Assembly (NCBI GenBank): GCA_028290765.1
Contig: JAQGJF010001114.1
Location: forward strand, 1 to 8,068
Direction: 5' to 3'
DNA: 8,068 nt
Source of the DNA: Tardiphaga sp.
Lineage (GTDB): Bacteria > Pseudomonadota > Alphaproteobacteria > Rhizobiales > Xanthobacteraceae
Both the position numbers and the translations under genes were made by a program. Under the pieces are notes generated by a model, which did not search any database, was not told where the DNA came from, and saw only the letters and a list, made by a program, of their open reading frames with translations. Positions 1-6,759 of the stretch are shown in pieces. Each line of letters starts with the position of its first letter. The stretch's first letter is position 1.

Positions 1-462
1 TTCCACCTGCGCGGCGAGGTCATTCGTGGCCCGCAGGACGTCGGCTGGGTCCAGCAATTGAGCGCAACGACGCTGATGCGATCCGATTTCGAGACCGCGC
101 CGGCCGTGATGCCGATCGCCGAAGCCCAGAAATTGTTTCCGGCCAGCCGCGTCAAGCAGATCGTGGTGCGCAATACGGATGGCAGCTATGCCGGGCTCGC
201 GTCATCGGCGGATCTGCATTCGAGCACAGCCGACGGCGAGATGACGCTCGGTACACTGGCAAACCAGAAAAATGAATTCCTGCTTCCGTTCGAGACCATC
301 CGCAACATCATGACCGCGTTCGAGCGAACCGAAAGCGACGCCCTGGTCGTCCTCGACAATGTCCAGGACCGCACGGTGATCGGCACCGTCACCGAAGCGC
401 ATGTGCTGCGCACCTATCGCGACGAGCTGGAACGGCGGAACCAGGAATTGTTTTCGCGCTAG
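1..462 (+). CDS. ClC-family chloride channel, C-terminal CBS-domain part (5' truncated)
   Basis: Only the last 153 residues are in the window; the reading frame is open from base 1, so the gene begins upstream. The first residues (FHLRGEVIRGPQDVGW) resemble the linker that follows the membrane part of bacterial ClC chloride channels/transporters with a cytoplasmic tail. The rest fits a Bateman pair of CBS domains: one around residues 24-75 (LMRSDFETAPAVMPIAEAQ, then VKQIVVRNTDGSYAGLAS) and one around residues 78-140 (LGTLANQ..., then DALVVLDN..VIGTVTEAHVL). CBS pairs usually bind adenine nucleotides or related ligands and gate the channel from the cytoplasmic side; this is family knowledge. 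An internal ATG at 76 or an in-frame TTG could be miscalled as a start, but the open frame and matching sequence before it argue against that. The membrane domain is not visible, so a different CBS-tailed membrane protein cannot be fully excluded. Confidence 0.8.
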   Translation, partial: FHLRGEVIRGPQDVGWVQQLSATTLMRSDFETAPAVMPIAEAQKLFPASRVKQIVVRNTDGSYAGLASSADLHSSTADGEMTLGTLANQKNEFLLPFETIRNIMTAFERTESDALVVLDNVQDRTVIGTVTEAHVLRTYRDELERRNQELFSR

Positions 463-477
463 CCTTCGTTCTAAGGC
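462..477. terminator. Small hairpin across two convergent stop codons
   Basis: GCCTT (462-466) and AAGGC (473-477) form a 5-bp stem with a 6-base loop. The hairpin covers the end of the stop codon of the CBS gene and the complete stop codon (471-473) of the converging GntR gene. It is the only dyad in the 8-base gap and could help end transcription in both directions. The stem is short and no T-run follows on either strand, so a genuine intrinsic terminator is doubtful. Confidence 0.2.
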
Positions 478-1196
478 CGCATGTCCATTTCGATGCGGAT
501 GAAATCGCCGCGATAGGTGACTTCCGCCAAATACACCACGGTACCGTCCGCCGTGGTGAACACCCGGCGGACTTCCGCGACCGGCGAGTTCAGCGGGATC
601 CGCAGCAATTTCGCCACTTCGAGATCGGCGGTTCCGATGGTCAGCGTCTGCCGTGCGCCGGAAATGACCGGATCGCGCATATCGTTCAGGATCGGAATCA
701 CGGTTTCCTTGCGGAACCGCTTCGGCGACTTGCGAAAAATCTTCTCGTCCAGATAGATCGAGATCACGCAATAAGGCTGCTGCTTCCGGGAATGCACGCG
801 GCGCATGAAGACGTAACGCGCCGCCGGTGTGCCGTCCTGCGGCAGCAGCGGCGCATCGGTGCGGCTTTCGGAAATATTGATGATTTCCGGCGAGGTGTCG
901 CGATAGACATCCGCCAGTTCGGCAAGCGTGGTTTCGACCCGCAGCCATCGGTCCTGCGCCAGCGTGCCGGTCACGAAGGTGCCGCGGCCCTGCTGCGCTT
1001 CGATCAGGCCGTCGCGCGCCAACAGGTCGACCGCCTGACGGATAGTGACGCGCGAAACGCTGAACTCGTCGGCGAGAACTTCATTGGCCGGCAACCTGAG
1101 ACCTTGCGGCCAGACCCCGCGGGAAATCCGCTGCCGGAAAATATCGGCGATCTGCGCGTATTTCGGGACGTGGCTGTCGCTGCTCAAATCCATCAT
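471..1196 (-). CDS. GntR/HutC-type transcriptional regulator with UTRA domain
   Basis: A 241-residue cytoplasmic DNA-binding regulator. Residues about 10-76 form a GntR winged helix-turn-helix: PKYAQIADIFRQRI, then LPANEVLADEFSVSRVTIRQ (recognition helix around 47-58), then LIEAQQGRGTFV (wing). Residues about 90-236 fit the UTRA effector-binding domain of the HutC subfamily, ending in the usual YRGDFIRIEM-type strand. The length is normal for HutC regulators. The start is a double ATG; a weak GGATGAG sequence precedes it, and either Met is possible. The gene lies 44 bases after the GMC oxidoreductase and on the same strand, so it is probably the last gene of the catabolic operon. The natural hypothesis is a ligand-released repressor acting on the divergent promoter at 3984-4089 and, through the operon, on its own gene. 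The ligand is unknown. Confidence 0.93.
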   Translation of the reverse strand: MMDLSSDSHVPKYAQIADIFRQRISRGVWPQGLRLPANEVLADEFSVSRVTIRQAVDLLARDGLIEAQQGRGTFVTGTLAQDRWLRVETTLAELADVYRDTSPEIINISESRTDAPLLPQDGTPAARYVFMRRVHSRKQQPYCVISIYLDEKIFRKSPKRFRKETVIPILNDMRDPVISGARQTLTIGTADLEVAKLLRIPLNSPVAEVRRVFTTADGTVVYLAEVTYRGDFIRIEMDMRP

Positions 1197-1240
1197 CTCA
1201 TCCGACGCTTCGCCAGTGATTCCCGGTCGTTACCATCATG

Positions 1241-2839
1241 TCATGAAGCCATGACCAGCGCGGCGCCTTTTTCCCCGATCATCAGGCTCGCGGCATTGGT
1301 ATTGGCCGAAGTGATCATCGGCATCACCGACGCGTCGATCACCCGCAGCCTTTCGGTGCCGCGCACCCGCAGCATCGGATCGACAACGGACGCACCGTCG
1401 CTGCCCATCCGGCAGGTGCCCACGCAGTGAAACACCGTCCCGCCGGTATTGCGCGCAAACTCCCACAGCGCTTGCGGCGTCTTTGCCGCCTCACCCGGAA
1501 GCACCTCGATATCCCAAAACTCGCGGAACGATTTCTGCTGATAGATCGCCCGCAGCATGTCGAGACCTGCCACCATGGTCTTGCGATCGCGTTCGCGGGC
1601 GAAATAATTCGGCACGATCGTCGGTTGGTCGAACGGGTCGGTCGACCGGATCGCGATGGAGCCCCTCGATTCGGCGTGGCACTGCCAGACCGATGCGGTG
1701 AAACCCGAATAGGTGTGCAGCGGCTCGCCCGGTTTGTCGACCGACAGCGGCATGACATTGAACTGGATGTCGGGGCGACCGCCAACCGCATATTCCGTGC
1801 AGGCTGCCCCACCGACCTGCCCGGCGCCCGCGGTCAGCGGTCCGGCACCGGCGAACAGCCATTGCAGACCCATTTTGGCGAGTTCGATCGGATTGCGCAC
1901 CTGGTCGTTCAGCGAGATCGGCTGCTTCAGCCGGACGATCATGCGGGCCTGGTAATGATCCTGCAGATTCCGTCCGACCTCCGGCGCGTCGGCGACGACG
2001 GGAATACCGAGTTTGCGCAGCAGATCCGCCGGACCGACGCCCGAGAGCTGCAGCAATTGCGGCGACTGGATCGCACCCGCCGACAAAATCACCTCGCGGT
2101 CGGCACGCGCCATCTGCCGCCGCCCGCGCTCGATCCAGGCGACACCTGTTGCCGTGTGGCCTTCGAGGACAATCTGACTTACTTGCGCGCGTGTGATGAC
2201 GGTCAGATTCGGCCGCTGCATCGCCGGCCGAAGAAACGCCGAAGCCGAGCTGCTGCGCCAGTGCCGGCCGATCCCGAGTTGATAGCTGCCGACGCCCAAG
2301 GTGGTTTCGCCATTGAAATCGGTATTGCCCGGCAGGCCGAATTCGACCCCAGCCTCGACCCAGGCGTGGGACGCGGCATTGCCGGTGCGCAGTTCGGACA
2401 CCTCAAATTCACCCAACCCGCCGTGATACTGGCTCTCGCCACCGCTGTAGCGCTCGTAGCGACGGAAATACGGCAGCAATTCGCGGTAGCTCCATCCCGC
2501 GGCGCCGAGCCGTTCCCAATCGTCGAAATCTTCATGCTGCCCCCGGATGAAGATCAGCCCGTTGATCGATGAAGATCCGCCGAGCACCCGTCCGCGCGGC
2601 CAGACGATGGAGCGGCCGCCGCTGCCCTCTCCGGGCTCGGTGATGAAGCTGCGCGAGAACCGATCGTCGACCATGGTGCGATAATAGCCGACCGGCAGCT
2701 TCAGCCAGAAATTCCGGTCCGAGCCGCCGGCTTCAAGCAGCAGCACACGGCACGACGGATCGGCGGAGAGGCGGTTGGCGAGCACACACCCTGCCGACCC
2801 CGCTCCGACGATGATGTAGTCGTATCCGGTCGCCGCCAT
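1241..2839 (-). CDS. GMC-family FAD-dependent oxidoreductase (choline dehydrogenase-like)
   Basis: A 532-residue flavoenzyme expected to oxidise a primary or secondary alcohol with FAD. The N-terminal Rossmann dinucleotide motif GAGSAG is at residues 12-17, with E36 (LLLEAGG) at the end of the second strand to bind the ADP ribose. GMC signature 1 lies around residues 82-100 (RGRVLGGSSSINGLIFIRG) and signature 2 at 255-270 (GAIQSPQLLQLSGVGP). The C-terminal active-site pair is H471 (FHCVGTCRMG) and N515 (TNAASLMIGEK), 44 residues apart as in choline oxidase. There is no histidine at the position that carries covalent FAD in choline oxidase, so the flavin is probably non-covalent. No signal peptide is seen, so it should act in the cytoplasm or at the inner face of the membrane. 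It starts 16 bases after the stop of the enolase-superfamily gene, which points to co-transcription. Family members are often annotated as choline dehydrogenase by default; nothing here shows choline as substrate. Confidence 0.95.
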   Translation of the reverse strand: MAATGYDYIIVGAGSAGCVLANRLSADPSCRVLLLEAGGSDRNFWLKLPVGYYRTMVDDRFSRSFITEPGEGSGGRSIVWPRGRVLGGSSSINGLIFIRGQHEDFDDWERLGAAGWSYRELLPYFRRYERYSGGESQYHGGLGEFEVSELRTGNAASHAWVEAGVEFGLPGNTDFNGETTLGVGSYQLGIGRHWRSSSASAFLRPAMQRPNLTVITRAQVSQIVLEGHTATGVAWIERGRRQMARADREVILSAGAIQSPQLLQLSGVGPADLLRKLGIPVVADAPEVGRNLQDHYQARMIVRLKQPISLNDQVRNPIELAKMGLQWLFAGAGPLTAGAGQVGGAACTEYAVGGRPDIQFNVMPLSVDKPGEPLHTYSGFTASVWQCHAESRGSIAIRSTDPFDQPTIVPNYFARERDRKTMVAGLDMLRAIYQQKSFREFWDIEVLPGEAAKTPQALWEFARNTGGTVFHCVGTCRMGSDGASVVDPMLRVRGTERLRVIDASVMPMITSANTNAASLMIGEKGAALVMAS

Positions 2840-2855
2840 GCGCCAATCCCGAGCG

Positions 2856-3983
2856 TTACAAGGTCCGATAGGCCGCGACCGGTGCGAAATCCGGATCGAT
2901 TCCCAATCCCGGCAGGTCCGTGAGTGTAATCGTGCCGTCGGTCACCTTGGCGACCGGTCCGCAAAAATCGTCGCGCAACGGATTGTCGTTGGCATCGATC
3001 TCGAGCAGTCCGTCACCGCCGATGCCGGCCAACAGATGCGCGGAGGCCAACAGCCCGATGCCGCCGCCGAGATAATGCGGACAGAAGGTTTTACCGGACG
3101 CGCGAATGCTGCGCGCGACTTCCGCGCATCCGGTGAGGCCACCCCATTTGGCGACATCCGGCTGCACGAATTCCAGGACGTCGCTGCCGATCACCTGCGC
3201 GAAGGCGGCGTGACCAGCGACATTCTCACCCGCGGCCAGCGGCACGCGGGTGGCTTTGCGCAGCGCCTGCCAATCCGGCCACGGACGGTCGGCGCGGATC
3301 GGCTCTTCCAGCCACGCCAGATTGAATTCCTCGAGCGCCGGCGCATGCACCATAGCCTGTTCGAGCGACCATGCCTGATTGGCGTCGGTTGCCAAAAACC
3401 CCGACCCGAGCAGCGCCCGCAACGATGCCAGATTGGCGCGATCAGCCGCCGGGTCAAATCCGATCTTCAGCTTCAGGGCGCGATGGCCGCGGCGCAGCGC
3501 GGCTTCGGCCATCGCCCGCGATCCGGTCGGGTTGATGCCGCTGGCGTAGACGCGAACGGTCGGACGCTCGCCGCCAAGCATCCGCCACAACGGCAGCCCC
3601 TGGCGTTTGGCATGCAGATCCCACAGCGCGATGTCGATGCCCGCGATGGCCTGCGCGAATGGACCCGGCTCGCCACACTGCAAGGCCAGCACCGCGGTGC
3701 GCTGCGTCAAGCGCTCAAACACGTCCTGCGGACTGCCGGCCGCGACCGCCTCGACCAGCGGAGCCAAAATATCGTTGACGATCCGGCTGCGGTGTTCCGC
3801 ACCGGGCGAAGGAAAATTCGCCCAGACTTCGCCCCACCCCACATAACCGTCGGTATCCTCGACACGAACGAACACGGTGGGACGATCCAGCATACGCCCG
3901 AACGAGGTGACCACCGGCATCGACAGCGGGTAGCGATAGCAAAATGCCTGAACCTTGCGGACGACAAAATCCTGCGACGCCAT
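2856..3983 (-). CDS. Mandelate racemase/muconate lactonizing enzyme family protein (enolase superfamily)
   Basis: A 375-residue enolase-superfamily enzyme: N-terminal capping domain (about 8-125) and a TIM barrel (about 140-350). The catalytic set of the mandelate racemase subgroup is complete: K171-x-K173 (ALKLKIGF), metal ligands D200 (TDANQAW), E226 (WLEEP) and E253 (AGEN), the D276 (VQPD)/H303 (CPHYLGGG) dyad, and E328 (LLEIDAND). The D276-H303 spacing of 27 equals that of D270-H297 in mandelate racemase. Such enzymes remove the proton next to a carboxylate, then racemise, dehydrate or cycloisomerise it; sugar-acid dehydratases and galactarolactone cycloisomerase have the same layout. The exact substrate is not evident. 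The frame stays open to 4268, but homology begins at FVVRKVQAF, and the ATG at 3983 gives a normal length. An ATG at 4031 is possible, but it would overlap the putative operator and add an unlikely 16-residue extension. It is the first gene of the leftward operon. Confidence 0.93.
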   Translation of the reverse strand: MASQDFVVRKVQAFCYRYPLSMPVVTSFGRMLDRPTVFVRVEDTDGYVGWGEVWANFPSPGAEHRSRIVNDILAPLVEAVAAGSPQDVFERLTQRTAVLALQCGEPGPFAQAIAGIDIALWDLHAKRQGLPLWRMLGGERPTVRVYASGINPTGSRAMAEAALRRGHRALKLKIGFDPAADRANLASLRALLGSGFLATDANQAWSLEQAMVHAPALEEFNLAWLEEPIRADRPWPDWQALRKATRVPLAAGENVAGHAAFAQVIGSDVLEFVQPDVAKWGGLTGCAEVARSIRASGKTFCPHYLGGGIGLLASAHLLAGIGGDGLLEIDANDNPLRDDFCGPVAKVTDGTITLTDLPGLGIDPDFAPVAAYRTL

Positions 3984-4089
3984 GTTTGAAATCCGGGCAG
4001 CTACCGCTGAATAGCGATCTTGTATGGTCATCTTATCTATAGTATGACTTCGGCAACAAGGGCAATCTGTATTGCTGAAAGCGGATGGG
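3984..4089. promoter_or_regulatory. Divergent promoter region between catabolic and transport operons
   Basis: About 106 bases separate the chosen starts of the two divergent operons. The centre (about 4020-4050) is clearly richer in A and T than the flanking genes. Leftward, TTGTTG (4059-4054) and TAAGAT (4035-4030) with an 18-base spacer make a plausible sigma-70-like promoter. Rightward, TTGTAT (4020-4025) and TATGAC (4043-4048) with a 17-base spacer are a weaker match. Both candidates overlap the palindrome at 4027-4048, so one bound regulator could control both directions. The promoter boxes are inferred from consensus only; alphaproteobacterial promoters often deviate from it. Confidence 0.55.
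4027..4048. promoter_or_regulatory. 22-bp imperfect palindrome, candidate GntR operator
   Basis: The sequence reads GTCAT-ct-TAT-ct-ATA-gt-ATGAC: 8 of 11 positions in each half-site pair with the other half, in 5-bp outer arms and 3-bp inner arms. The AT-rich inner core and two-fold symmetry fit a site for a dimeric GntR/HutC protein, and such a regulator is encoded in the adjacent operon (471-1196). It sits about 44 bases from the start at 3983 and 42 bases from the start at 4090, overlapping the predicted promoter boxes. Function is inferred; no second copy was noticed in the window. Confidence 0.5.
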
Positions 4090-4860
4090 ATGGATCGACG
4101 GGCCGGAAGGCGCTTTTTGCTGGGGCTGTCGCCATGGCTCGGTGCGCTGGCGCTGTGGTATGGCGTGCGCTGGAGCGGGTTCGTCAACGCCTCGCTGATC
4201 CCGGCGCCGCACCAGGTGGCCGCCAAATTCGTCGAACTGCTGCTGCATGAGGGTCTTCTCGTCGACATCTATGCATCGACGCGGCGGGTTCTGCTTGGCG
4301 TCATTCTCGGCATCGCCGTCGCCGTGCCGGTCGGCTTCCTGCTCGGCTGGTACCGGCCGGCCCGCACCTTTGCCGACCCGATGATCAATTTCTTCCGGGC
4401 GCTGCCGCCGATCGCCCTGATCCCGTTGGTGATCGTCTATTTCGGCGTCGATGAAATCGCCAAACTCGTCATCCTGTTCTACGCCTCGTTCTTTTCCGGC
4501 GTCATCGTCATGTATGAGGGCGTCTCGCAGATCACGCCGCTTTATATCCGCGTCGCCAAGACGCTCGGCGCCAATGAATTCGAGATCTTCCGCAAGGTCA
4601 TTATTCCGCTGACCGTGCCGCATATCCTCACCGCGCTGCGCGTGGCGCTGGGGGTCGCATGGGCGACACTGGTGGCCTCGGAGTTGATCGCGGCGCAGCG
4701 GGGGCTCGGCGCCATGATCCAGAATGCCTCGACCTATTTCCTGCTCGATACGATCTATGTCGGCATCATCTGCATCGGCTGCATCGCCTTGATCATGGAC
4801 CTTGCCTTAAGAAGGATCAGCGCGCGCCTGCTGGTCTGGCAGGAAAGGGCCGCCGCATGA
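4090..4860 (+). CDS. ABC transporter permease, SsuC/TauC-like
   Basis: A 256-residue inner-membrane protein with about six hydrophobic segments (roughly residues 9-27, 66-88, 105-119, 124-142, 182-200 and 222-240). The cytoplasmic EAA loop that contacts the ATPase is at about 155-175 (VAKTLGANEFEIFRKVIIP), and LIPAPHQV near residue 36-43 is typical of permeases for nitrate, taurine, alkanesulfonates and related small anions. Together with the next two genes it forms a complete importer. The ATG at 4090 gives a family-like N-terminus (MDRRAGRRFLLGL) with only a weak upstream GCGGA. A TTG at 4072, with AAGGG about 9 bases before it, would add six residues and is the main alternative. The stop overlaps the start of the ATPase gene (ATGA), implying translational coupling. 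The family label does not fix the substrate. Confidence 0.93.
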   Translation: MDRRAGRRFLLGLSPWLGALALWYGVRWSGFVNASLIPAPHQVAAKFVELLLHEGLLVDIYASTRRVLLGVILGIAVAVPVGFLLGWYRPARTFADPMINFFRALPPIALIPLVIVYFGVDEIAKLVILFYASFFSGVIVMYEGVSQITPLYIRVAKTLGANEFEIFRKVIIPLTVPHILTALRVALGVAWATLVASELIAAQRGLGAMIQNASTYFLLDTIYVGIICIGCIALIMDLALRRISARLLVWQERAAA

Positions 4861-5687
4861 ATTCGTTCGCCAGCCCAAAGCCGTGCCGCGTCCGCTTCGA
4901 CCGCGTGTCGCTGTCGTTCGATACGCCCAAAGGCAGACTGCAGGTGGTCGACGACGTGACCTACGACATTCATGACGGCGACTTCATTGCCGTGATCGGA
5001 CCCTCGGGCTGCGGCAAGACCACCATGATGAGCATGCTGGCGGGATTCCAGAAACCCACCGGCGGACAGGTGTTGTTCGACGGTCATGAAGTTTCCGGCC
5101 CCGGTCCCGAACGCGGCGTCATCTTCCAGGAATACGGCGTGTTTCCCTGGCTCACCGTGAAGCAAAACATCGCCTTCGGATTGCAGTTGAAGGCCAACCG
5201 AGTTCAGGATCGCGAGCAGGCCGAGATCTGCGACCATTATCTGGCGCTGATGGGACTTTCGGATTTCGCCAATTCCTATCCGAAACATCTGTCCGGCGGC
5301 ATGCGGCAACGCCTGGCGATCGCGCGGGCCTACGCGGTCAAGCCGCAATTCCTGCTGATGGACGAGCCATTCGGTGCGCTCGACGCGCAGACGCGTTCCA
5401 ACATGCAGAACCTCCTGCTCCAGGTGCTGGCCGCGGAAAACAAGACCGTCATGTTGATCACCCATTCGGTCGAGGAAGCGATCTATCTCGCCTCACGGAT
5501 CGTGGTGATTACGGCGCGTCCGGCTCGCATCAAGGAAATCATCGAGGTGCCGTTCGCCTATCCGCGCGACGAGAAGATCCAGGAGCGTCCTGAATTCGGC
5601 GAGTTGCGCAGCCGCATCCGCGACCTCGTCATGAATGAATATCGCCTGCAGCAGGCCCAGGCCCGCCCGATCTCGTTTTCGGAATAA
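4857..5687 (+). CDS. ABC transporter ATP-binding protein, SsuB/TauB-like
   Basis: A 276-residue ATPase that powers the importer from the cytoplasmic face. All nucleotide-binding motifs are present: Walker A GPSGCGKTT (48-56), Q-loop Q91 (VIFQEYGVFPW), signature LSGGM (145-149), Walker B LLMDEP with D169 and E170, D-loop ALD (174-176) and the switch histidine H203 (LITHSVEEA). The Q-loop FQEYGVFPW and the RIVVITARPARI stretch after the switch are typical of the nitrate/sulfonate/taurine class. The ATG overlaps the permease stop by four bases and has a good ribosome binding sequence, AGGAAAGGG (4841-4849), which decides this start over the longer open frame that begins inside the permease gene. 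It continues into the binding-protein gene after 26 bases. Confidence 0.95.
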   Translation: MNSFASPKPCRVRFDRVSLSFDTPKGRLQVVDDVTYDIHDGDFIAVIGPSGCGKTTMMSMLAGFQKPTGGQVLFDGHEVSGPGPERGVIFQEYGVFPWLTVKQNIAFGLQLKANRVQDREQAEICDHYLALMGLSDFANSYPKHLSGGMRQRLAIARAYAVKPQFLLMDEPFGALDAQTRSNMQNLLLQVLAAENKTVMLITHSVEEAIYLASRIVVITARPARIKEIIEVPFAYPRDEKIQERPEFGELRSRIRDLVMNEYRLQQAQARPISFSE

Positions 5688-5700
5688 ATCATAAAACACC

Positions 5701-5706
5701 GGAGGA
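5701..5706 (+). promoter_or_regulatory. Strong ribosome binding site of the binding-protein gene
   Basis: GGAGGA lies 7 bases before the ATG at 5714. It is the best Shine-Dalgarno match among the starts in this window. This agrees with the usual need for more binding protein than permease or ATPase within one importer operon. Confidence 0.7.
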
Positions 5707-5713
5707 CATCGCC

Positions 5714-6703
5714 ATGGATCGCAGACAATTTTTCGCCTCAACCGCAGGCCTCGCATTGGGCGCACTCGCCACCCCCGCCATAGCACAGAACAAAACAAAA
5801 CTTCGCGTCGGCTATCTGCACACCGTCGCCGTCGACGGTCAGATCTGGACCGGGATGGACCAGGGCATGTTCGACAGACAGGGTCTCGACCTCGAATTGC
5901 GCCAATTCAACACCGGACTCGAGATCTTTCAGGCCCTGATCGGCGGCAGCCTCGATGTGCTCTCGACCGGGGCGGTGCTGTCGAACTTCCCCGCGCGCGG
6001 GCAAGGCAAGGTCTTCCTCATCAACGACATCGAAGTGGCAACCGCCCAGCTCTGGGTTCGCGGCGACCAGGGCATCAAGTCCTTCGACGATTTGAAGGGC
6101 AAACGCATCGCCACCGCGACCGGCACCACCGCGCATGTCTTCCTCGACAAGGCCCTGCGCGCCAACAAGGTCGACCCGAAGGAGGTCGAACTCCTGAACC
6201 AGACGATGCCGGCGGCGGTGACGTCGTTCATTTCCGGCGCGGTTCCGGCCGTGGCGCTGTGGGTGCCGTTCAACATCACCGTGCGGGACAAGGTTCCCGG
6301 CGCCGTCAAGCTCGCCGACGCCTCGGCCTATTACCCGCAGGCCGCCATCATCGGCGGCTGGGCCGCCAGCAACGACTATTTCGAGGCCAACAAGGAGACC
6401 CTGTCCAAGCTCATCAAGGGCTGGGCGGAAGCCAACGATCACATCGTCGCGCACAGCAATGAGGCGATCGAGGCGCTGCAGAAAGCCCATTACAGCCAGG
6501 CGCCGCTCGCCGACATTCAGGAGCAATTCAAGGCCCAGAAGATGTTCACCTCGCGCGAATGGAAGCGGATGTATTCCGACGGCACCGTCACCAACTGGCT
6601 GCAGCAGACCACCGACTTCTTCATGGCCAACGCCAACATCAAAGATTTTACGCCAGCGAGTAAATATTTCGATCCCAGCCTTTATTTGAAGGCGATTGTG
6701 TAA
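5714..6703 (+). CDS. ABC transporter substrate-binding protein, SsuA/TauA/NMT1-like, with Tat signal
   Basis: A 329-residue periplasmic solute-binding protein. The N-terminus MDRRQFFASTAGLALGAL has a twin-arginine pair (R3-R4) followed by FF and a moderately hydrophobic stretch, with a likely cleavage site after A24 (TPAIA/QNK), so export through the Tat system as a folded protein is probable. The mature part begins KLRVGYLHTVAVDG, then WTGMDQGMFDRQGLDLELRQ, and has ALIGGSLDVLSTGAV and LKGKRIATATGTTAHVFL, all characteristic of the NMT1/SsuA-like fold that binds small anions or heterocycles between two lobes. The length is normal. It is the last gene of the permease-ATPase-binding protein operon, which is followed by a REP-like hairpin. 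The ligand is not identifiable, but the divergent enolase-superfamily and GMC genes suggest a carboxylated, hydroxylated compound. Confidence 0.94.
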   Translation: MDRRQFFASTAGLALGALATPAIAQNKTKLRVGYLHTVAVDGQIWTGMDQGMFDRQGLDLELRQFNTGLEIFQALIGGSLDVLSTGAVLSNFPARGQGKVFLINDIEVATAQLWVRGDQGIKSFDDLKGKRIATATGTTAHVFLDKALRANKVDPKEVELLNQTMPAAVTSFISGAVPAVALWVPFNITVRDKVPGAVKLADASAYYPQAAIIGGWAASNDYFEANKETLSKLIKGWAEANDHIVAHSNEAIEALQKAHYSQAPLADIQEQFKAQKMFTSREWKRMYSDGTVTNWLQQTTDFFMANANIKDFTPASKYFDPSLYLKAIV

Positions 6704-6759
6704 GTTAAGACAGCAAAGCCGCCAGAAGGGATGTATCGAGATCGATCACCCCCGTCACC

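Noticed and set aside
202..948. 248-codon - strand open frame overlapping both the CBS tail and the GntR gene
   Set aside because: Out of frame with the clear GntR gene on the same strand and antisense to the CBS domains; low-complexity composition typical of a shadow.
1236..1246. 11-bp palindrome TCATG-T-CATGA before the GntR gene, considered as a second operator
   Set aside because: It is short, overlaps the GMC stop codon and does not share the TAT/ATA core of the dyad at 4027-4048; chance is enough to explain it.
1427..2572. 381-codon + strand open frame opposite the GMC gene
   Set aside because: Antisense shadow of a well-supported gene with all GMC motifs; no domain, ribosome binding site or conserved pattern.
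1241..2839. Naming the GMC enzyme choline dehydrogenase (betA)
   Set aside because: No betaine aldehyde dehydrogenase or BetI-type TetR regulator is adjacent; the motifs are common to the whole GMC family.
2838..3989. 383-codon open frame on the + strand opposite the enolase-superfamily gene
   Set aside because: It mirrors the full length of a gene with an intact active site; its translation is rich in R, G, Q and H with no recognisable domain, as expected of antisense frames in high-GC DNA.
5738..6526. 262-codon - strand open frame inside the binding-protein gene
   Set aside because: Antisense shadow of a gene with a strong ribosome binding site, signal peptide and family motifs.
4090..6703. 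Assigning the importer as a true taurine, alkanesulfonate or nitrate transporter
   Set aside because: No sulfonate monooxygenase, taurine dioxygenase or nitrate reductase gene is present; the neighbours are carbon-catabolic enzymes, so only the structural class is supported.
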